A stretch of 9,446 nt of DNA from Phycisphaerales bacterium UBA2421. GTDB lineage: Bacteria; Planctomycetota; Phycisphaerae; Tepidisphaerales; Tepidisphaeraceae. Made by a program: the position numbers and the translations under genes. The stretch is from contig DDRH01000051.1 of the NCBI GenBank assembly GCA_002343075.1, positions 927 to 10,372 of the forward strand. The letters run 5' to 3'. Below, piece after piece: positions 1 to 7,151 of the stretch (positions within the stretch are counted from its first letter, which is position 1; each line of letters opens with the position of its first letter). The notes beneath the pieces are model-generated. The model saw only the letters and a program-made list of their open reading frames with translations, was not told the origin of the DNA and ran no database searches.

Positions 1-521
1 ATCGCCACCCGCTGCTGCTGCCCGCCGGAAAGCTGTTTTGGCAGCGACCTCATTCGATCGACGAGGTTGACTCGCCGCAGCGCCTCCTCCGCACGTTCCA
101 GGGCCTGTTTTCGAGGCATTCCGTTGATGAGCAACGGCACCGCGGCGTTTTCTACAGCGGTGAGCGTGGGAAGGAGATTAAACGCCTGAAAGACAAAGCC
201 AATGTTCTGCCCGCGCCACCTGGTGCGCTCGCCTCCACGCATTTGCATAAAGTCATGGCCGAACACAACGCACTCGCCTTCTTCATGATCGAGAATGCCT
301 GCGATCACACTGATGAGCGTCGTCTTTCCGCACCCACTCGGGCCGACGAGCATGAGCAACTCGCCTGTGCTCACCGTCAAATCAACACCGCGGAGCGCTT
401 TGACGGCGTTGCCGTTACCGGCGCCGTTCTGTCCGCCGTAGATCTTGACCAGATTGCGACACTCGACCGCAGTACGGGCGGTTGGCGGTGCAGATTCTGG
501 TTGTTCGGTCACTCTCAACAT
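1..521 (-). CDS. ABC transporter ATP-binding protein, LolD/MacB type (3' part cut by window edge)
   Basis: This is the cytoplasmic ATPase that should power the FtsX-type permeases encoded just upstream. I translated 173 codons from the ATG at 521 to the window edge. Visible in order are an A-loop tyrosine at Y28, Walker A GPSGCGKTT (residues 60-68), the Q-loop FVFQAFNL (Q112) and the signature LSGGQQQRVA (164-173). Walker B, the D-loop and the switch histidine lie outside the window. The LPTLTAVENAAVPLLI stretch after the Q-loop is typical of the LolD/MacB/DevA group, which pairs with permeases having one large periplasmic domain. A short Gly/Asn-rich insert (about 29-38) follows the A-loop. 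The start is 4 bases past the permease stop and has a good Shine-Dalgarno; a nearby ATG at 525 is in the wrong frame. The family is certain; the cargo is unknown. Confidence 0.95.
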   Translation of the reverse strand, partial: MLRVTEQPESAPPTARTAVECRNLVKIYGGQNGAGNGNAVKALRGVDLTVSTGELLMLVGPSGCGKTTLISVIAGILDHEEGECVVFGHDFMQMRGGERTRWRGQNIGFVFQAFNLLPTLTAVENAAVPLLINGMPRKQALERAEEALRRVNLVDRMRSLPKQLSGGQQQRVA

Positions 522-525
522 ACAT

Positions 526-1674
526 CTATCCTTTGAACACAACCGCCGGCTCGAGTTTGATGACTCGAATCAGGCTCACCAGCGAAGCGACTCCACAGCA
601 GAACAAGATGGCCACCCCGCCGAGCACGGGAATGTGCCAGGTCATGTGAAACGCCAGCCCGCCGCCGGTCAGAAGAATCCCACTCACACATGCCACGCCG
701 ATTCCGATTCCGTAACCGATCAATCCGACCAGAAGCGTCTGCATGAGCACCATTCGCACAATGGTGAAGTTGCTTGCACCCATCGCCTTGATCGCGCCGA
801 AGTGCCGCAGGTTTTCGACCATGAACTGGTACAAGGTCTGTCCGCTTGCCAGCACGCCGATCACAAAACCGAGCACGATGGTGATGCCGAAGTTGGCAAG
901 TATTCCCGTTTCGCGCAGGATCCAATCCATCGTCTGCTTTTCGAATTGCTCGTTGGTCATGGCCTTGAGACCGGGAATCTGGCTGATTAACTGCGCCACC
1001 CGCGCCAGATCGGCTTCGGGCTTCACTCTCACCAGCACATACTGCAGCTTGCGCCGTTCATTCGGCGACCAGAACAGGGCACGGCTGTAAGTCGTGTAGA
1101 GCACCGGTTCCCAGAAAAACTCCTTGGTGGCACGATAACTGCCGACGACCAATGCGTCGTTATCGTTAATGCTGAGCCGATCGCCGACCTGCAGGCTGCG
1201 GTCGCCGGGCGTTTGCTTGAATCGCAGTTGCACGGTGGCATTGGCATCCATGATGACGGCGTTGGCCTGCTTGAGGTCTTCCAGCCTGCCCGTCACCATC
1301 TCCGGTGGGCCGCCGGTGAGGGTGGCGTCGTCGAGGCCGATCAGCCGGACATTGCGCCGCGTGCCGTCGGGGAGTGTCACGCCGATAAAGCTCTTGAACA
1401 TCGGCACGGCCCACTGCACCCCATCCACACCGCGTACACGCGACAGCGTTGTATCGAGCATCGGCTTGATGTCTTCGGTAAACTCCACTTGTTCATCCAT
1501 CACCCACAAGTCGGCGACGGCGGTATCGCGAATCCACGCGCCCGTCTGCTTGGCAAAGCCGGTAAAGATCGATGCCTGCTGCGTCACAAGCAACGCAGCG
1601 AACGCCAGGCCGGCGACCAGCGACAGATACTTCATCTTGTCGCCGACGAGCATCTTGAGCGCGACCAGGTTCAT
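526..1674 (-). CDS. ABC transporter permease, FtsX/MacB/DevC-like (permease 1)
   Basis: This is an inner-membrane subunit of 382 aa, the usual length for MacB/DevC-type permeases. Hydrophobicity read by eye gives the standard layout: TM1 about 15-32, a periplasmic domain about 40-255, then TM2 about 258-280, TM3 about 305-335 and TM4 about 347-368. The stretch ENLRHFGAIKAMGAS (287-301) between TM2 and TM3 is the conserved FtsX-domain segment thought to contact the ATPase. The periplasmic domain holds LIGLDDATL and GGPPEMV, both shared with the second permease at 2464-3651. The protein ends LEPAVVFKG. Its ATG overlaps the TetR stop by four bases (ATGA), with AAAGG at 1685-1681 as ribosome site, so it is expected to be co-translated with the regulator and the ATPase. 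Such transporters usually act on lipids, lipoproteins or amphipathic compounds by mechanotransmission; the substrate here is unknown. Confidence 0.93.
   Translation of the reverse strand: MNLVALKMLVGDKMKYLSLVAGLAFAALLVTQQASIFTGFAKQTGAWIRDTAVADLWVMDEQVEFTEDIKPMLDTTLSRVRGVDGVQWAVPMFKSFIGVTLPDGTRRNVRLIGLDDATLTGGPPEMVTGRLEDLKQANAVIMDANATVQLRFKQTPGDRSLQVGDRLSINDNDALVVGSYRATKEFFWEPVLYTTYSRALFWSPNERRKLQYVLVRVKPEADLARVAQLISQIPGLKAMTNEQFEKQTMDWILRETGILANFGITIVLGFVIGVLASGQTLYQFMVENLRHFGAIKAMGASNFTIVRMVLMQTLLVGLIGYGIGIGVACVSGILLTGGGLAFHMTWHIPVLGGVAILFCCGVASLVSLIRVIKLEPAVVFKG
529..534 (-). promoter_or_regulatory. Ribosome binding site for the ABC ATPase
   Basis: AAAGGA lies 7 bases before the ATG at 521 and overlaps the last codons of the permease gene. 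It decides between two close ATGs: the one at 525 would sit only 3 bases from the site and opens a frame without ATPase motifs. The arrangement suggests translational coupling to the permease. Confidence 0.7.
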
Positions 1675-2372
1675 GCTTCACCTTTACTTCGATCAGCGGC
1701 AATGACCTCAAGGGCTTGCTGCTTGACTCGAGTAAGTTGTGAGGGATCGCGCAATATTCCGGACATCACCAAATCCAGTGCCATCGTTCGCCGATGCTCC
1801 AACGGCCTCAGGTCGAGCCACGGATCATTCCTGAAAGTGATCTCAATTGACGTCACGCCGTGAACCGTTGCCCAGATGGTTTGTGTGACCAGTTCCGGAT
1901 CGACAAACTCGGCTCTGAGCAAGCCGGCATCGAGCGCGTCAATGACGGCGGCGCGCACAAACGCGTAGCCGTCTTCGTTGGGGTCGTCCATCTTGGCGAG
2001 GTCTTGCGCTTCGGGCGGTATGGGAGGGCATTCGCGCATGAACATCATTCGGTAATGACTCGGATGATGCATGCCGAACGAGATATAACCGTGACCCGTG
2101 AGATAAATCCGAACCAGCGGATCGTTCACCTGCGCCAACTCTTTGAATGCGTCGAGCAGCGTGCCGAAATCGGTGCGGCAGATTTCCCGAAACAGAGACT
2201 CTTTGTCAGGGAAATAAGCGTAGATCGCCGCGGCGGAATATTCGATCTGCTCTGCGATTCGGCGCATGGAGACGGCGTCGTAGCCTTCGGCCGAGAACAT
2301 GGCGCGCGCGGCGTCCATGATCTTCTCCCGCAATTCTGATCTTTCGCGCTCGCGGCGCTCTCTGGCACCCAT
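1671..2372 (-). CDS. TetR/AcrR-family transcriptional regulator
   Basis: This 233-aa protein is a typical TetR-family repressor. The N-terminus has a charged leader (1-15) and the TetR_N helix-turn-helix: helix 1 around REKIMDAARAMFSAEGYDAV (15-34), then MRRIAEQIEYSAAAIYAYFPDKESLF (36-61) with the recognition helix near 46-54. The C-terminal ligand and dimer domain contains WATVHGVTSIEI (167-178), resembling the WHG-type TetR C-terminal domain. The ATG at 2372 is supported by AGAGG ending 7 bases upstream. The stop overlaps the start of the following permease gene, so regulator and transporter share a transcript. A palindrome lies in the spacer of the promoter just upstream, which fits autorepression relieved by a small ligand, probably a transporter substrate (inference). 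Its position between two paralogous permease genes is unusual. Confidence 0.93.
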   Translation of the reverse strand: MGARERRERERSELREKIMDAARAMFSAEGYDAVSMRRIAEQIEYSAAAIYAYFPDKESLFREICRTDFGTLLDAFKELAQVNDPLVRIYLTGHGYISFGMHHPSHYRMMFMRECPPIPPEAQDLAKMDDPNEDGYAFVRAAVIDALDAGLLRAEFVDPELVTQTIWATVHGVTSIEITFRNDPWLDLRPLEHRRTMALDLVMSGILRDPSQLTRVKQQALEVIAADRSKGEA

Positions 2373-2386
2373 TCTTCGGCCTCTTC

Positions 2387-2419
2387 CTGAACATACGAAT
2401 AATTGTGAACGATGTTCAG
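2387..2419. repeat. Larger inverted repeat around the promoter -10 and start region
   Basis: The arms CTGAACAT (2387-2394) and ATGTTCAG (2412-2419) are perfect 8-bp inverted copies separated by 17 bp. The right arm shares its GTTCA half-site with the inner palindrome, so three TGAAC half-sites occur in 33 bp (2388-2392, 2406-2410, 2414-2418). They could allow two repressor dimers or an alternative binding register. Confidence 0.55.
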
Positions 2420-2427
2420 AAAGTCAA
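2399..2427 (-). promoter_or_regulatory. Predicted sigma70-type promoter of the TetR-permease-ATPase operon
   Basis: On the minus strand, -35 TTGACT (2427-2422, 5 of 6 consensus bases) and -10 AATTAT (2404-2399, 4 of 6) are separated by exactly 17 bp. Transcription would begin near 2392, leaving a leader of about 20 bases with the ribosome site before the TetR ATG at 2372. The -10 is imperfect, but the spacing and the operator-like palindrome inside the spacer support the call. Confidence 0.6.
2406..2418. promoter_or_regulatory. Predicted TetR operator (TGAAC-3-GTTCA palindrome)
   Basis: This perfect 5+5 bp palindrome with a 3-bp centre lies wholly within the 17-bp spacer between the -35 and -10 elements, where a bound dimer would block RNA polymerase. 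TetR-family operators are commonly short palindromes in the regulator's own promoter. That the adjacent TetR protein binds it is inference. Confidence 0.6.
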
Positions 2428-2463
2428 CATAGATCAGCAGAATCGGCATAAGTCTATTATTGA

Positions 2464-3651
2464 TCAGCCCTTAAAGACGATCGCCGGCTCAAGCCGAACC
2501 ACCTTCAGCAAGCTCAGCGCCGCCGACAGCGTGACGATTGCGATCGTCGCCAGCCCCGTAATCACGAGCAATTGCCAGGGCAAGAAGAACGCCAATTCGG
2601 TGGAAGCCCCCACCCGATATCCCATGAATGCGGCAAGCCCGACACCGAGTCCATACCCAATCGCCCCCACGATCACCGCCTGCAGCATGATCATTCGCAG
2701 CAGCAAGCCACTGCCCGCACCCATCGCTTTGAGCGCGCCAAAGTGCTTGATGTTTTCGAGCGTAAATTGATAAAACGTCTGCGCGGCGATCGCCAGTCCG
2801 ACAAAGAAACCGAGCGCCACCGCGATGCCAAAGTTGATGGGAATGCCGGTGTATCGCATGAAGTAGACGACCGTCATCCACTTAAAATCATCACGCGGGA
2901 TGGCGAGCAGGGTGGGCGTAAACTTTGTTCCTTTCTGCACGGCAGTCAGATCCATAATCCGTTGCGACACCGCTTGCGGCGTCAACCCGTCGCGCGCCTT
3001 CACCAGGATGAAACTGAGCAGTTTGCGCTCCCGCGGGGCGAAGCCGACGGCGCGGGAGTATGTGGTGTACACCACCGGCTGGCTTTGAAACGTCCGGCTC
3101 ACTTTGCAAATGCCCACTACCACGGCGCGACGGTCATTCAGCTCCAGGGTGTCGCCCACGCCGAGCGGGATGGTCCGGCCATCGGGCAATTGCTGGGCGA
3201 GTTTTCCTTTCGCACCATACTCGTCAACAATCACCGACTCGGCCCGTCGCAAATCGGCAAGCTGCCCCTCCACCATCTCCGGCGGGCCGCCGATAAGCGT
3301 GGCGTCGTCCAGACCGAGTACGTTGCACGTTTGAAAGCTGCCGTTATCAAGCCTCGCCTTCAGCAAACCCTTGTAAAGCGGCACCGCCCACTCGACGCCC
3401 TCAATCCCGCGAACGCGGTAGAGCGCGGTATCCTGCAGCGGCTTGATATCGTCTATGAACTGCACCTTGGGATCCATCACCCACAGGTCTGGCTGCGCAA
3501 GATCCGTCAGCGCGCCAAAGGTGCGGCTCATCAAGCCGCAGAAGATCGCACCCTGCTGCGTGATGAGAAATGAAGCGATCGTCAACCCGAAGATAATGCC
3601 GAGATACTTCGCAGTATCGCCCATCAACATGCGCATGGCGACGAGATTCAT
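2464..3651 (-). CDS. ABC transporter permease, FtsX/MacB/DevC-like (permease 2)
   Basis: This inner-membrane permease (395 aa from the chosen start) is a close paralogue of permease 1. Both begin MNLVA.(R/K)ML.GD..KYL and share WVMD..V.F..DIKP, the RVRG..GV.WAVP segment, GLDDATL, GGPPEMV, VVYTTYSRA-like and HFGA.KAMGA stretches, and both end LEPA(V/I)VFKG. Expected topology is TM1 about 15-32, a periplasmic domain to about 265, TM2 271-293, TM3 319-343 and TM4 357-383, with the FtsX segment ENIKHFGALKAMGAG at 299-313. A TTG at 3669 would add six residues (MKAKAN). I prefer the ATG at 3651 because it aligns with the paralogue's start and has a better-spaced ribosome site. A 91-base gap separates its stop from the TetR start. 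It may form a heterodimer with permease 1 or a separate homodimer using the same ATPase; sequence alone cannot decide. Confidence 0.92.
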   Translation of the reverse strand: MNLVAMRMLMGDTAKYLGIIFGLTIASFLITQQGAIFCGLMSRTFGALTDLAQPDLWVMDPKVQFIDDIKPLQDTALYRVRGIEGVEWAVPLYKGLLKARLDNGSFQTCNVLGLDDATLIGGPPEMVEGQLADLRRAESVIVDEYGAKGKLAQQLPDGRTIPLGVGDTLELNDRRAVVVGICKVSRTFQSQPVVYTTYSRAVGFAPRERKLLSFILVKARDGLTPQAVSQRIMDLTAVQKGTKFTPTLLAIPRDDFKWMTVVYFMRYTGIPINFGIAVALGFFVGLAIAAQTFYQFTLENIKHFGALKAMGAGSGLLLRMIMLQAVIVGAIGYGLGVGLAAFMGYRVGASTELAFFLPWQLLVITGLATIAIVTLSAALSLLKVVRLEPAIVFKG

Positions 3652-3656
3652 GTTTG

Positions 3657-3661
3657 CCTTC
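3657..3661 (-). promoter_or_regulatory. Ribosome binding site deciding the permease 2 start
   Basis: GAAGG lies 5 bases before the ATG at 3651. The alternative TTG at 3669 has only a GGAAGA placed about 1-3 bases away, too close for efficient initiation. The ATG also matches the paralogue's N-terminus. Confidence 0.6.
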
Positions 3662-3797
3662 GCTTTCAATCTTCCAACTCAGACTCACAAGCATAGGTGA
3701 GTGACCGCGGAATCATTCGCGCCGGCGGGTGTCCCGGCGATGTTGCACATTTTGCGTCGTTCGTGAGTTCTGTCGGTCGCCGCGTTATGATTCTGCC

Positions 3798-3806
3798 TGA
3801 TACAAT
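3798..3806 (+). promoter_or_regulatory. Predicted extended -10 promoter of the amidohydrolase genes
   Basis: TGATACAAT matches the extended -10 pattern TGnTATAAT with one mismatch. No good -35 lies 16-18 bp upstream, which is tolerable for extended -10 promoters. The start of transcription would be near 3813, about 23 bases before the ATG at 3836, which is preceded by AAGGATAGGA (3821-3830). Confidence 0.45.
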
Positions 3807-3835
3807 CTGTTTCGACAATCAAGGATAGGACTCGC

Positions 3836-6800
3836 ATGCGTCGATTCATAGTCTCGCTGTTGTTCTGCTCGCTCGCACTCGCCGACCCCACAACCACCGC
3901 CCCGCCGAGGGGCCTGCGGGAGAACACTCCTCGATTTCATGCGTTTGTGAATGCTCGAGTGGTTGTTTCACCGACGCAGACGATTGAAAATGCGACACTG
4001 CTTGTACGCGACGGCGTGATCATCGCGGTGGGTGGCGACCTGGCGGCGCCGCCAGAGGCACGGTTGACCGACCTCGCGGGGAAGACGATTTACCCCGGCC
4101 TGATTGATGCATATTCCGAACCTGCCCCCGCCGGCGCGGGCCGTGGCAGCCCTGCAGCGTCGGCCACCGCCGCCCCCGCCGTGGCAACACCCGACGGCGG
4201 CGCGGCCCACTGGACGCGCGAAGTGCTCGCCGGCGCGCGTGCCGACCGTGCCTATCGTCCAGACGCCGCGCTGAACAAATCGCTCCGCGGCCAAGGCTTT
4301 GTGGCGCGTCTCATTGTGCCTGCCAGCGGGCTTGTGAAGGGGACGAGCACGCTCGTGAGCACCTCCGACGAAGATGCATCGCGCGTTATCATCAAACCAT
4401 TGGTGGCTCAGCACCTCGCGCTCACACCCGCACGCCGCGGATTTGGCCCGCGGGCCGATGGCGAGGGGCCGCGCTTTCCATCTTCGCCGATGGGGGCGTT
4501 CACACTCGTCCGGCAGACCCTGCTCGACGCCAAATGGTATGCCGCGGCTTGGGCAGCACACGAATCCAACCGCACACTTCCCCCGCCGCAGCGCAGTGAC
4601 GCACTCGACGCACTCTCGGCACAATTGAAGGACGGCGTACCGTTTATCATCGACGCCAACGACGAGCTTTACGCCCTTCGCGCCGCGCAGATTGCAGAGG
4701 AGTTTACGTTGCCGGCCATCATTCGCGGCAGCGGTCAGGAATATCGCCGAGTTGATGAAATCGCCGCGACAAAGCTGCCGATCATCATCCCGCTCAACTT
4801 CCCGCGCCCGCCCAATGTAAGCTCGCCGGAACACGCAGTGAATGTCTCGTTGACCGAGCTGATGGACTGGGACATCGCCCCGGAGAATCCGGCGCGGCTT
4901 TCGCGCGCGGGGGTCCCCCTCGCGCTCTCAACGCAGGGCCTGCGCGACAAGAATGAGTTTCTGAAGAACCTCCGCAAGGCAACAGCCCGCGGGCTTGACC
5001 GGTCGGCGGCACTGGCGGCTGTCACGACGGTGCCGGCGACTTTGTTCGGCGTCACCGATTCGCTTGGCACGATCGCACCGGGAAAGCGCGCCTGCTTCAT
5101 CATCACCACCGGCGACCTTTTCGACGACAAGACCAGGATCTTACAGACCTGGGTTGACGGCATCGAGTTTACAATCGCCCCAAGGGTGGAGACCGACCCG
5201 CGCGGACAGTGGGCCTTCACCAACGATGATCGCTCGATCTCCTTCAAGCTTTCCATTAGTGGCGAGCCTGGACGCATGAAGGGCGAACTGATTCGGAAGG
5301 ATCGCGCCCGCCCCGAAACATCCGACGAACCCGCGGACTCAACAACCGAAGCAGCGCGCCCGACAACGACCGCCACCCCAGCGACGACCCAGGCCGCGCG
5401 GCCCTCGCGCGGCGCGGGCCGCGATGCAGCGGTGAAGCAGTTTGCCATCGACGAGACGCGCATCAGTTTCAATCTCGCAGGTGAATCGATTGGGCAGGGC
5501 GGGATCGCGCAGATCAGCGGCACATTTGATATCGCCGGCGAGACCTTCGAGGGTCAACTGATCGAATCGACCGGACTTATCTCACGCATGACCGCAGAGC
5601 GACAATCGAAGGATGTTGCGACGCAGCCGAGCGACGATGCGTCGGCTACGAAGCCCACGACGAAACCAGTGGAGGCAAGCTTTGCAGTGAACTATCCGCT
5701 CGGCGAATATGGCCGCGATTCGGTGCCGGAACAGCCGAAGATCGTCATGTTCAGGAATGCAACGGTCTGGACTGCCGCCGAGAGCGGCACGATCGAGACA
5801 ACCGATGTGCGCGTCGAGGCCGGTGTGATTGCGGCAATCGGCAAGTCGCTCTCAATTCCACAAGGTGCAGAGGTGGTCGATTGCACTGGAAAGTATCTCG
5901 CGCCGGGAATCATTGATTGCCACAGTCACATGGCCACCGACGGCGGGGTCAACGAAGGGGGACAGCCCATCACCGCCGAGGTGCGCATCGGCGACTTTGT
6001 TGATCCCGATGACATCAATATCTACCGACAGTTGGCCAGCGGCATCACCGCGGCCAATATTCTCCACGGCTCGGCCAATGCCATCGGCGGGCAGAACCAG
6101 GTGATCAAGCTGCGCTGGGGTGCCACCCCCGACCAGATGAAGTTCAAGGACGCCCCGCAGGGGATCAAGTTCGCGCTGGGAGAAAACCCCCGCGGCGCAA
6201 ACAGCGATAGTGTGCCTGCTGATGGTGGCGAGTATCCCCGTACGCGAATGGGTGTCGAACAGCTCATCCGCGATGCCTTTCATGCTGCGCGCGATTACCG
6301 CGCCGCGCAGAAGCGCCACGCAGCCGACCCAGATGCATCACTGCCCGTCCACCCCGACCTGGAACTCGAAGCCATTGCAGAGATTCTGGAAGGCAAGAGG
6401 CTCATACATTGCCACAGCTATCGTCAAGATGAGATCCTGGCGCTGATCCGAATCTGCGATGAGTTTGGCGTGAAGATCGCCACGTTGCAGCACATTCTCG
6501 AAGGTTACAAAGTGGCCGATGCCATCGCGAAGCATGGCGCGATGGCCAGCAGCTTTAGTGACTGGTGGGCCTACAAACTCGAAGTGTGGGACGCCATCCC
6601 GCATAATGGTGCGCTGATGTATGACCAGGGGATTAACGTCAGCTTCAACAGTGATGATGCTGAGATGGCGCGCAGGCTCAACACCGAAGCAGCGAAGGCG
6701 ACGAAGTACGGAAACGTCCCACCGGCAGAAGCGATTAAATTTGTAACGATCAACCCTGCGAGACAGCTGAGGATTTACGCGCGCGTGGGTTCGATTGAAG

Positions 6801-7075
6801 TGGGGAAAGACGCCGATCTGGCGATCTGGAATGCGCCGCCGATGAGCATGTATGCACTGTGCGAACAGACGTGGATTGACGGTCGCAAATACTTCGACCG
6901 ACAGGAAGACGCCAAACGCCGCGAGAGCGACAGCCAAATGCGACAGAAGCTGATTCAAAAGGTGCTGCTGAGCGGCGACCCGATTGCCGCCGAGGGAGAC
7001 ACCCCACCGAGAGAGCGCGACCTTTGGCCGCGTTACGATGAGTACTGCACGCACGGGCAAGCGGTGAATCGCTAA
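3836..7075 (+). CDS. Exported tandem amidohydrolase: inactive N-terminal unit fused to a metal-site-bearing C-terminal unit
   Basis: This 1079-aa protein has a short signal peptide with likely cleavage ALA/D after residue 16. Unit 1 (about 30-445) has the amidohydrolase outline, including the early sheet (VVSPTQTIENATLLVRDG), YPGLIDAYSEP and a closing GTIAPGKRACFII, but all metal ligands are replaced: Y93-S-E95 for HxH, DAND (273-276), RGSGQE (297-302) and STQG (365-368). A beta-rich middle section (about 455-585) is split by a Thr/Ala/Pro linker (490-532), and a second linker covers 590-614. Unit 2 (about 620-1030) looks active: HSH at 696-698, E783 in LGENPRG, H860 in IHCHS, H886 in LQHIL and D940/D941 in NSDD, closing with NPAR (973-976) and GSIEVGKDADLAIW. 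A periplasmic or secreted metal-dependent hydrolase of an amide or cyclic amide is expected; the substrate is unknown. A ribosome site AGGA sits 5 bases before the ATG. The 441-aa gene downstream is a paralogue of unit 1. Confidence 0.9.
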   Translation: MRRFIVSLLFCSLALADPTTTAPPRGLRENTPRFHAFVNARVVVSPTQTIENATLLVRDGVIIAVGGDLAAPPEARLTDLAGKTIYPGLIDAYSEPAPAGAGRGSPAASATAAPAVATPDGGAAHWTREVLAGARADRAYRPDAALNKSLRGQGFVARLIVPASGLVKGTSTLVSTSDEDASRVIIKPLVAQHLALTPARRGFGPRADGEGPRFPSSPMGAFTLVRQTLLDAKWYAAAWAAHESNRTLPPPQRSDALDALSAQLKDGVPFIIDANDELYALRAAQIAEEFTLPAIIRGSGQEYRRVDEIAATKLPIIIPLNFPRPPNVSSPEHAVNVSLTELMDWDIAPENPARLSRAGVPLALSTQGLRDKNEFLKNLRKATARGLDRSAALAAVTTVPATLFGVTDSLGTIAPGKRACFIITTGDLFDDKTRILQTWVDGIEFTIAPRVETDPRGQWAFTNDDRSISFKLSISGEPGRMKGELIRKDRARPETSDEPADSTTEAARPTTTATPATTQAARPSRGAGRDAAVKQFAIDETRISFNLAGESIGQGGIAQISGTFDIAGETFEGQLIESTGLISRMTAERQSKDVATQPSDDASATKPTTKPVEASFAVNYPLGEYGRDSVPEQPKIVMFRNATVWTAAESGTIETTDVRVEAGVIAAIGKSLSIPQGAEVVDCTGKYLAPGIIDCHSHMATDGGVNEGGQPITAEVRIGDFVDPDDINIYRQLASGITAANILHGSANAIGGQNQVIKLRWGATPDQMKFKDAPQGIKFALGENPRGANSDSVPADGGEYPRTRMGVEQLIRDAFHAARDYRAAQKRHAADPDASLPVHPDLELEAIAEILEGKRLIHCHSYRQDEILALIRICDEFGVKIATLQHILEGYKVADAIAKHGAMASSFSDWWAYKLEVWDAIPHNGALMYDQGINVSFNSDDAEMARRLNTEAAKATKYGNVPPAEAIKFVTINPARQLRIYARVGSIEVGKDADLAIWNAPPMSMYALCEQTWIDGRKYFDRQEDAKRRESDSQMRQKLIQKVLLSGDPIAAEGDTPPRERDLWPRYDEYCTHGQAVNR

Positions 7076-7151
7076 TCGCCGTGCGGTGAGGCTGATGAAT
7101 GTTCGCGGTTGAAGAAGCGCGTTTCAGGCAAGCCAATGAAGGAACTGTGAA

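Larger units (their letters stand above)
3652..3835. other. Divergent intergenic region
   Basis: These 184 bases separate the leftward permease 2 gene from the rightward amidohydrolase genes and should hold both promoters. The rightward one is visible (3798-3806). For the leftward gene I see only a weak TATGCT-like -10 with no good -35. A GC-rich 6-bp hairpin (3720-3725 with 3734-3739) is present without a T-tract. The TGAAC/GTTCA half-site seen before the TetR gene is absent here. Confidence 0.6.

Noticed and set aside
243..990. Overlapping plus-strand frames (243-536 and 445-990).
   Set aside because: They are antisense to the ABC ATPase and permease 1, which carry family motifs in the minus frames.
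2572..3573. A 333-codon open frame on the plus strand.
   Set aside because: It is antisense to permease 2, whose membrane segments and motifs are clear; the plus-strand product is rich in His and Arg and has no recognisable family.
3652..3669. A six-residue N-terminal extension of permease 2 from a TTG at 3669.
   Set aside because: The ribosome site is too close to the TTG, and the paralogue begins at the residue equivalent to the ATG at 3651.
3720..3739. A GC-rich hairpin (6-bp stem, 8-base loop) between the divergent genes.
   Set aside because: There is no T-tract and the stem is short; GC-rich DNA gives such stems by chance, so I do not call a terminator or operator.
3685..3927. A minus-strand 80-codon frame spanning the divergent intergenic region.
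   Set aside because: It overlaps the start of the amidohydrolase gene and its promoter, has no good ribosome site and no recognisable features.
3968..4834. A 288-codon open frame on the minus strand inside the amidohydrolase fusion.
   Set aside because: It is a shadow of a strongly supported gene; the product is Arg/Cys/Gly-rich and has no start signals.
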